Shown here: piece after piece, positions 56,808 through 64,000 of the stretch
Layout: the number at the start of each line of letters is the position of its first letter
Numbering within the stretch: position 1 is the first letter of the stretch
Assembly (NCBI GenBank): GCA_030435675.1
Contig: CM059624.1
Location: 830,769 to 894,768 of the forward strand
Direction: 5' to 3'
Origin: Steinernema hermaphroditum
Taxonomy: Eukaryota > Nematoda > Chromadorea > Rhabditida > Steinernematidae
Length of the DNA stretch: 64,000 nt
Program-made: the position numbers and the translations under genes
Notes under the pieces: generated by a model
Database searches by the model: none
What the model saw: only the letters and a program-made list of their open reading frames with translations
What the model was told of the DNA's origin: nothing

Positions 56808-57013
56808 TTATGGCCAGTATACAGAAGTGTATATATTGTAGCGTGGGTCGTACCAAAACTGGCGTTTTGCTCGAATTATTCTAAAAGGACACTTCTTATA
56901 AAATGACAATATCGACTCTGTTACGGCATAGGTTGGTGATGCGTGGGAAGCAGCTCTGCATAAGTCATCATAAACAGAAGGATAAGGACCAAAATTAATA
57001 GTAATGGACGCAT
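56808..57013 (-). CDS. Small secreted peptide precursor E
   Basis: There are two exons (57013-56925, 56880-56808), 53 residues. The signal peptide is MRPLLLILVLILLFMMTYA, the propeptide ELLPTHHQPM. A phase-2 intron precedes IIRAKR, the same processing motif as in peptide A. The mature peptide is QFWYDPRYNIYTSVYWP. It is adjacent to D on the same strand and extends the family beyond the mirrored block. Confidence 0.78.
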
Positions 57014-58947
57014 TTCAGCACTGATTTGGTTGCAACAGAACAAGAATGACTTATATTTGTCGTTCTTGAGAAACATTCACTGCTGAACACAACACTTAAT
57101 TAGTGTACTTTGTCACACTGAAGGAAAGTCCGTCACAAGAAATGCCCCAAAGCACAGGCGAGATCATAATTAAATCACTGATTGGCTCTAGTAAACAACG
57201 AAATGGAGGCTGTGTCTCACTTTTCTTTTTATGTACTTCTTTCCGAAGTTCGCTAGGAATCATAGTGCACATGCACAGAAATGAACTGTCGCAATACAGG
57301 TTTGAAATGTCTAAAATCAAGGTGCCTTTTCTGGTCTGTTATCCTCCTTCTGGTCCGTCTGGTCGCTGCCAAGAAACTATACTGTGAATTGTTAGGACCC
57401 TCCCGCCAGCACGGGTGGTCCTGAACACCGGCGATGACGCCATTTCCACCACCGCCGACCTTCCGTCAACCGCCGACTCATCCGGCCATTGCCCGAACAC
57501 CCAGGAAGCTGTCGGCGGGCAGCCGATCTCTCGCTCGCTCGCTCGGTCTGCTCTGTTCTGTTTTTACAGTAGGTGCCTTCTCTGGTCGCTAGTGTTTACT
57601 TATGTGAATGGTAATTTTTTTGGCCACGAATGGTCACGAAAGCTTACCTATGAGAGAGAGTAGAATCTCTCTAAAGGCCATGAGAGAGAGTAGAATCCCG
57701 TCACCTTAGGGCACGTAAAGAGGAACCCCGGCGGTGCCTTAAAGCATCATCCATTGAGAAGACTTAATTCGGCTCGACCGAGCCAATCCGAGTCTCAAAT
57801 AATGTCACTTCAGGAAGGCCACGTCATTCCTATCGCCTTTGATATGCCTCTCGATTGACTTCGCAAACAAACTGACAATCGAAGAGAGTCGCCGTGAAAG
57901 CGTTTGCAAATAGACTGTCCGCAAAAGTTTTATTACAATAGCAAATACTAAATAATGATAGAAGCGCCGATCTTCCGAATATCGGAGGTGGTAGATGCCG
58001 GAGACGAATTCCCTAAAACAGGCCTTCATTAGCCAAAATACTTCTGGTGTCACTTACAAGCAGGCTGAATGTAGTTATTTGGATGGCGGGGTGCCTCTCG
58101 CAGTCGCACATTCCAAGTCGAAGCCCGCTACATCAACTCACCCATAATGATCATGTTCACTGAACTCACATAGCCAATCGCCGGCGCACACCATATGTCC
58201 GGTTGTTAGAGGGATTGAAGAAAGTGAATACTCGAACAAAACACACGGTGATGGGCCAGGATCTCAACTTACTTTTAAAACAGAAAACAGCTCAAAGAGA
58301 TTCGACGGCGATATGAAGACACCACTTCAGAGAAGTGAAGCTAAGTCCGTGGAGTCCCCTCTTGGCATAAAAAATCGATCCCACATGACGTGCATGAGCG
58401 CATAAATAAGCGGCTTATGACGCTGCAGCTTGCAGCTCGAGGCTACTTTTTAATTAACGAAAGTCAAGGATTGACAAGCCAGGACAAGTAGGATTAGGAA
58501 GGGGCGATATCCGTTAGGATACAAATGGGGAAACAGCCTTAGTATCAAGGGGTATGCAAATTTAAAATAAGGTTGGTTGTTTACCTTTACCTCCCCTTTA
58601 TCTTATCCGACTGAATCTAAGTGTATTCTTCAGAATTCCTTTGAAGTGAATTCCTATCGGTCCTTTCCCCTCCTTTCACTCTATTATACAATAAGTCAAT
58701 CGAATTCGATTCGATTTGATCCATTATCTTTTTGTACTTCATATTTTGATGAGATGTTGGATTAAATGTAATCCGAAATAAATAGTCATTTTCAAGAATA
58801 CGCGTCCTATGCACCACCTTTGATAGGCTTTTCAACTGACTCGACAAACAAGCGGTCAATCAAAAAGTCGGCGAAAACGTCGGCTTTTGCAAATAAAAAC
58901 GTTTCTCTGTTTGGCCGACGAGCCCAGTTCGACCTTGGCGTTCGGCT
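57014..58947. other. Repeat-rich noncoding stretch
   Basis: No supported gene. ATGAGAGAGAGTAGAATC is repeated at about 57649 and 57680. A segment at about 57825-57920 is a diverged copy of 58810-58905 (shared TTTGATA, TGACT, CAAACAA and TTTGCAAATA blocks), and 58262-58310 resembles 60004-60060. Confidence 0.45.
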
Positions 58948-59187
58948 ATGTTTAACCCTTTCGTCATCCGCTCTCTCTCCTACGAGGAGCAGCTATTCAA
59001 GTTTGTTCTATTTAAGGTGCTCGTCTTTCTGGCCATTGCATCGACACTTTCTGGGTTTATTTTCGTTCTTTCCTACAACACTGCTCAGCTATGTAGCGAC
59101 TTAACGCTATTGATCGTAACAGCGACAATTTCTTTGATGATAGCAACTGAAGTGAATGTTGATGTTTGGTCACTAAAATCGCAATAA
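58948..59187 (+). CDS. Possible small two-helix membrane protein
   Basis: A single-exon frame of 79 residues starts MFNPFVIRSLSYEEQLFKF and has two hydrophobic stretches (VLFKVLVFLAIASTLSGFIF and LLIVTATISLMIATE). No homology is recognised. The AT-rich setting and lack of splice or trans-splice signals leave open that it is a chance frame. Confidence 0.35.
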   Translation: MFNPFVIRSLSYEEQLFKFVLFKVLVFLAIASTLSGFIFVLSYNTAQLCSDLTLLIVTATISLMIATEVNVDVWSLKSQ

Positions 59188-61236
59188 ATCTATCTTAATT
59201 CGTTAAATTAATAATTGTTCGATATGTGAAATATCGTACAACTGCAAGGGCCAGCCCGAAATTATAGCATTTGTTTTCTGCAGCTTTCGTCTTGGGATCG
59301 CTTCCGTTTCAACCAAATCTTTTTAAATGGCTTGTTTGAGTACTGAACGTTAGAAAGAGGGGAACATCAGTTTGACGGTCCTCTGTGTGTTACCTCAAGT
59401 TACAAAACGTCAAGCATCACACGAGTGGCGAGAATCTTCCTCAACGAATTCGATAGATTGCGACACGTTCCTCTTAAAGAGCTTTGCGAGTTTTCCCTCC
59501 AATTTTCGTCTTTTAAAGAGGAGAAAAGCTTGATCAAACTTTTCAGACTTTTTGACCTTTTGGGCAGGTCCAATTTCGGTGGAGCAGACGAATCCAAAAT
59601 AGAATGCAGCGTTCCCATTAGATGGTGCTCAAAGATCGAATCGACAAAGAGATGAATCCTGTCGAGGCGTGGCGCACACCGTAGTCCTTAAAACGTAAAA
59701 ACTGCTTTATTGTGGGGTGCAAATAAGTACATATAAAAATAAATGGGGGCGCTACCCCCTCCCGGCGATATTTCTTGTGCTCGGCAAGCACCACTCAAAT
59801 CTAAAAAGGCCAATCTTGTAATTAAACAAACAAGTTAACAGCTCACCGTTAATCTGCTCATGTGTGCAGACACTTCTTTCAGACGAGGCGTTGGTCCTGA
59901 AGCAATAAAATGACAACACATTCGATATCTCTCAACTCACATGTGGGATTCCGCTTTTCTCCGTAGCTTCTATTAAGGCTAAGATGAATCCACATTGTAG
60001 ATAGATTAATGAAAAGATAAAAACTTACAATTTGAATATAAAATAGCTCAGAGAATTTCGACGACAATGCTGGCGGGTCACAGAGAGAAAGCTGACACGC
60101 TGAGGAAAGACTCGTCAGCACACATCAATCGATGGCTGTCGCTGCGAAATGTTGCTTTTCTCACGTAGGTTCGCATTGACAAAAGAAAGAAAAAAAGACC
60201 GGGGTGCAAAATACAACTTGGAAAAACAGTTTGATTGGTTTTTTTCGCATAGATACATGCATGATAGTGGGTCAATAGATAGAATCATATTTCACTAATT
60301 TCATCACAATTCAGAACACGGAATCAAAGGCGACTTTGATCCTATAAGCGAGGGAAGAACACTATATATCTTACGTCAGTTTATTTGGAAGTTTGGATAA
60401 ATAATGGTGGATGAAAAATCTCCAAAACGATAGCTTCAAATGCAAATGTTGGCTATGGATACCGCTGCCACAGTAAACAAACGTGGCATGAGACACCGAC
60501 AAATCACATTCTTAAAACGGATATGAAATATCTTCATATCGGATGGCAAGAAAGTGGCACCTGAAGTGAAATGATCCTTGCGTTTTAAAGTCGCACTTAT
60601 CACTGTCGGATCGAGGAACAGCCGTGAGGAATTGAATTGAAAAAAAAATGCTGTAATCCGCCCGACTTGATTACCCCCCGATGTGTGTTTTATATGGCTA
60701 CTCGAAGGCAGTGCCTCATCTTGTGACCAAAAGACCATTTTCAAAGTTTAGTAAGAACGTACCCTCTAATAACAATATGACATAGTTGCTCTTATTTTTC
60801 ATTTTTTGCGACACATGTTTTCGTGCCCAGAGCAGTCATTAACTTTCAGCTCCTAAGCTATTCCCATGTGCCTTTCACTTTCCTGAGAAAAGCAGCCGTT
60901 CCTCGATTAATTTGGGCCTTCGCGCTTATCAAAACAACAAAGATTCATCCACTTAACGTAAACAAATCTGCCGGCCACTTACGTATTCAGCCATCATAAA
61001 GTATGCGACATGTGGGTGGAGACATCCATTAATGATGCGTTTACCGGTAAACGCTTTTATCTAACTTTCTATAAACATCTTCTCATGGTTTCAGGCTTAG
61101 TCCTTCTAAATGTGTTTCTAGCAACGATCGTTATTAAAGATACGTTCCGCTGCTGCCTCAGAGTCAGCTGCTTTCACGTCACCGTCTTTGAGCGGATCCC
61201 CTATATATAAATGGAGAACCGACGGGTCCGTTGGTC

Positions 61237-61265
61237 TGTGTGTGTGTGCGTGTGTGTGTGTGTGT
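61237..61265. repeat. TG dinucleotide microsatellite
   Basis: Uninterrupted except for one TGCG step, about 29 bases. Confidence 0.9.
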
Positions 61266-61509
61266 TTTTCCGTGCGCACGGCGGAAACACCCACACAAAA
61301 TAAGGACCCCGAGGGGAACCGAACCCGACACCGCCCGCTTACAAACAGAGAACGTTCGCAATGAGCCACACAGACAGTTGAGGTGGTAGTGCTATACTTC
61401 CACTATCTCTCTGGCGATGCTAGGCTTTGAATTTTTTTTTGCTGTTTTTGAGTGATTTTTTGCCTATTTTGTAACCAGCAGTGTTTTCGGTTCGAGTTTC
61501 CTGAATCTT

Positions 61510-61800
61510 TACAGTTTTTCGCCCACTTTAGCCATTTACATGAGCGCCAATCTTGCCGCCCGCAGGGCTGTAGTGTCTTGCCGCCCGCAGGGCTATGGTG
61601 TCTTGCCGCCCGCAGGGCTACAGTTTTTGGCCCCAACTTCAGCCCTACCCATGAGAGCCAATCTTGCCGCCCGCAGGGCTATGGTGTCTTGCCGCCCGCA
61701 GGGCTATGGTGTCTTGCTGCCCGCAGGGCTACAGTTTTTGGCCCCAACTTTAGCCCTACCCATGAGAGCCAATCTTGCCGCCCGCAGGGCTACAGGCTAA
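61510..61800. repeat. Higher-order minisatellite: 111-bp unit of ~26-bp subunits
   Basis: The subunit TCTTGCCGCCCGCAGGGCTA plus TGGTG occurs three times per unit, followed by a spacer ACAGTTTTTGGCCCCAACTT...CATGAGAGCCAA. Subunit starts at 61551, 61662 and 61773 give a precise 111-bp period. The last unit is truncated. Confidence 0.9.
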
Positions 61801-63639
61801 TTGGCTTTTAGCACCTGGAGGGCGCGAATTCGCGCGCAGCCGGGTTTATTTGAATAATAGGACTAAACCCTTTCCATCTTGCTTTAAATAAGAACCGTAG
61901 CCCATGACTAGCATCCCCACCAAAGATCCTTCAGCTGTCGTTTTATGCACAAAAAAACGGATTAGTCGCTTCTCCGTAAACATCTTTACTGCGAAACAGA
62001 TTCGCCATCCAAATTTAATGGTCCTCACATAGAGTCGTTGTTTACGCTATCCTCTTTTCAACAAAGAGAAGACAAACCTGTGGGGTATTCGCTTGGACCA
62101 AGGCCGGCCTCTACTCAATAACTCACCCATCCTCTTTTTGCACTTCACTTCCCATTAATTCTAATAGCATCCCGGCGCCCCATCCATCTTTAGGCTCCAT
62201 GGAAACAACGGAGAGAGTCTCTGTGTTGACAGATCGCTCCCTGCCAGTGACTCACTTCCTTTCGCGCCAGGAAATGCTATCATCTAGAAGAAGATAAGGT
62301 GTCGCAAAAGTCCGTTTATGGTCTGTTTGCCCATACATATAGTTAACCATTGCTGGCTTCCATCCAAGATAGAACTCTGTTTGCGTTATATTTGGATAAT
62401 TCGTTGTTTTCATAAAAAGGAAAGAACGCGATAATATCGTGCCCAGAACCCATTCCTCATCAAATCTTTGTTTACAGTCCCCCTCCACGCAAACGCGCAC
62501 AGTTAACAACAAAACCCTACTCCTCTGGGGTCGCCCCTACCGGTTCGTTTCTTATCGTTTTCCCCTTCGGACATCAAATGCATCCCCGCTTCAACCCCTC
62601 GTTAGCCATCCTAAAGAATACTCACGACTCCTGAGAACAGATGATCTCCCTCCCAGGTGCGACCGATCGTCGTGTTGGAAAAAGTTGCTCAAGGTCGCCG
62701 TTCGAGTGATCTTTTGTGGCAACTAGTATGTACTTATCGTCGGACTAGCTATGTGCCTCTCAGAGAGTCGACCTCAATTGGCTTCGTTGCATCTCTCGCA
62801 CTCTGTCTTTCCCGGGCTGTTTCCAATGATAGCATCTAGCGAAACCCTTCTTGACCTTATTTTTGTCGTTCTGGGACGTTCTCCCCATGACGTCATCTTT
62901 TTGTTTATGCGTCTAAAGATATTTCGATCAAATTCCGATCCTATCTCGATCGAGGTGTTGTACTCGCAGTTTGCAGAGAACCTAACGGAAAAGGCCAATG
63001 AAGAGATTGAATTTTGTCAAAATTTCTCCCAGAAACGGAAGACATTCTCACGCTTAGAAATGTGTCTTTATACCTCTTGACATTTAACTGAGGCCACAGA
63101 ACCGTCGACCCCAATGCACTTGAGGTGCGCACAGTTAGATGGGGTACTTGACAGTCAAGGAATAAAAAGGCGAGCGGAAAATACTTTTTTAGCACTTTTT
63201 TGAGTCTGCGCCTATACTATCGGAGATCGAAAAGTCCGAAAAGGAGGGAACCCTAGACGGCGGACACCTCAGTTCCCTGGAAACCGAATCCGTCCTCTTC
63301 GCGGTGACATCACCGTGTGTGCATAGCACTTAAGGGACGCGCCAGGTCAATGTACACAAGCAGAAACATGCACAAATTTAGATCGTTCTCGCGCCAGCTC
63401 ATCGCCCCACGCATGTATACATAAATGCCTCCCCTTTTCGGCGTTCCATCTGTGCTTTGTGGATCGATGACACCAGATCGGAAAAGCCTTTCGGGGTGCT
63501 TGTGATCGCCGTCGTGTTTTCGCCATCTCCATGCACGTTAATCCTCTTAAACCCATTGTCAATCCATTTCCGTCGTCACCGTGTTGCTAACTGTTAACTG
63601 TTCAGTTCGATCCAGAATACCGTAATCCTCCATATCGAC

Positions 63640-63846
63640 ATGCTTCTACTAATATTCGTAATCTTCAACATCTCCTGCGCCACCTTCGCCTACAACGTGT
63701 GGCATCTTTTCGAGAGGAAAAAGTCGAATTCAAGGAGTTATCTCTGTAAGTACAGCCTGTGGGATACGGTATTCTGTAGAAAACACTTTAGACGACAAAG
63801 ACAGACAAGATACAGTAACACATCCTGCAGAAGCGGAAAGTGTTAA
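63640..63846 (+). CDS. Small secreted cysteine-rich peptide
   Basis: A single-exon frame of 68 residues. The signal peptide is MLLLIFVIFNISCATFA. The rest is very basic and contains four cysteines (YLCKYSLWDTVFC, then TSCRSGKC) and basic processing-like sites (ERKK, RRQR). The terminal Gly-Lys-Cys is unusual. I recognise no family; a secreted effector, antimicrobial or signalling peptide are all possible. No intron is required. Confidence 0.55.
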   Translation: MLLLIFVIFNISCATFAYNVWHLFERKKSNSRSYLCKYSLWDTVFCRKHFRRQRQTRYSNTSCRSGKC

Positions 63847-64000
63847 CTAAAACGTGTAAATAGAGAGCCGGGCATAACCAGTGGGGTGTCATTATGCTGA
63901 TAGTCAGTAAACGCCCTGGGAACCTGCCTCTGCGAACCTAATCAGCAATATATTCTTTCTCTTCGATGAGATTACCTAGATACCACACAAAAACACTACA
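63847..64000. other. Window edge, nothing assigned
   Basis: AT-rich 3' flank of the preceding frame. Confidence 0.5.

Larger units (their letters stand above)
59188..63639. other. Gene-poor region
   Basis: Open frames here lack domains or splice logic. 59690-59760 contains AATAAA signals on both strands and a GGGGGCGCTACCCCC palindrome. Microsatellite and minisatellite arrays are listed separately. Confidence 0.4.

Noticed and set aside
59690..59800. Solo LTR suggested by AATAAA and GGGGGCGCTACCCCC
   Set aside because: No TG...CA boundaries with a target duplication could be fixed.
1..64000. CRISPR arrays, bacterial operons, SL RNA or 5S rRNA genes
   Set aside because: No spaced direct-repeat array, no bacterial-style genes, and no recognisable SL or 5S sequence were seen; tandem repeats here are minisatellites.

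Overview
The window is nuclear DNA of a nematode. Introns are mostly short (about 45-60 bp), and several start codons follow a TTTTCAG or TTTCAG acceptor directly, as expected for spliced-leader trans-splicing. The window also carries a catalytically degenerate worm-type (WAGO-like) Argonaute, a worm-type CK1/TTBK kinase and eukaryotic tRNAs with internal promoters. A rhabditid or steinernematid worm is plausible, but the genus cannot be fixed from the sequence alone.

Layout. 0-19 kb is dense with RNA-metabolism genes. On the minus strand, in transcription order, lie a CNOT1-like gene, cpsf-3 (CPSF73) and a NOC3L orthologue, closely spaced and operon-like. Then come a plus-strand CK1-like kinase, a minus-strand Argonaute, a small secreted repeat protein (minus) and the mRNA exporter NXF1 (minus). 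19.9-26 kb holds an unrecognised small basic protein, two tandem LSM14/CAR-1 genes, an apparently 5'-truncated M14 carboxypeptidase and a decayed Helitron/PIF1 helicase. 26-35 kb is gene-poor, with small hAT-like insertions, minisatellites, a tRNA-Ala and tRNA relics. 35-40 kb has a neuropeptide-like precursor, a compact intact LTR element with 5-bp target duplication, and an F-box-like nematode family protein.

40.4-46.8 kb is an inverted duplicate of the left-hand block: secreted repeat gene, CNOT1-like gene and the 5' end of cpsf-3. It lacks the kinase and Argonaute. The two CNOT1 copies are nearly identical although their flanks have diverged, which suggests gene conversion. The copied cpsf-3 start has become the start of a chimeric gene that continues into a CNOT1 C-terminal domain. 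The secreted repeat gene in this copy has expanded to 21 tandem 15-residue units.

47.8-51.3 kb holds a cysteine-rich secreted protein and a GPI-anchored mucin-like protein, followed by a 371-bp foldback transposon with perfect 9-bp target duplications. 52.0-57.0 kb is a cluster of five tiny two-exon secreted-peptide genes. Four of them, with two initiator tRNA-Met and two tRNA-Ala genes, form a mirror-image block (peptide, tRNA-Met, tRNA-Ala, peptide, then its inverse). This is the most striking undescribed arrangement here. 57-64 kb is mainly repeat-rich noncoding DNA with a nested minisatellite and a terminal small cysteine-rich secreted peptide.
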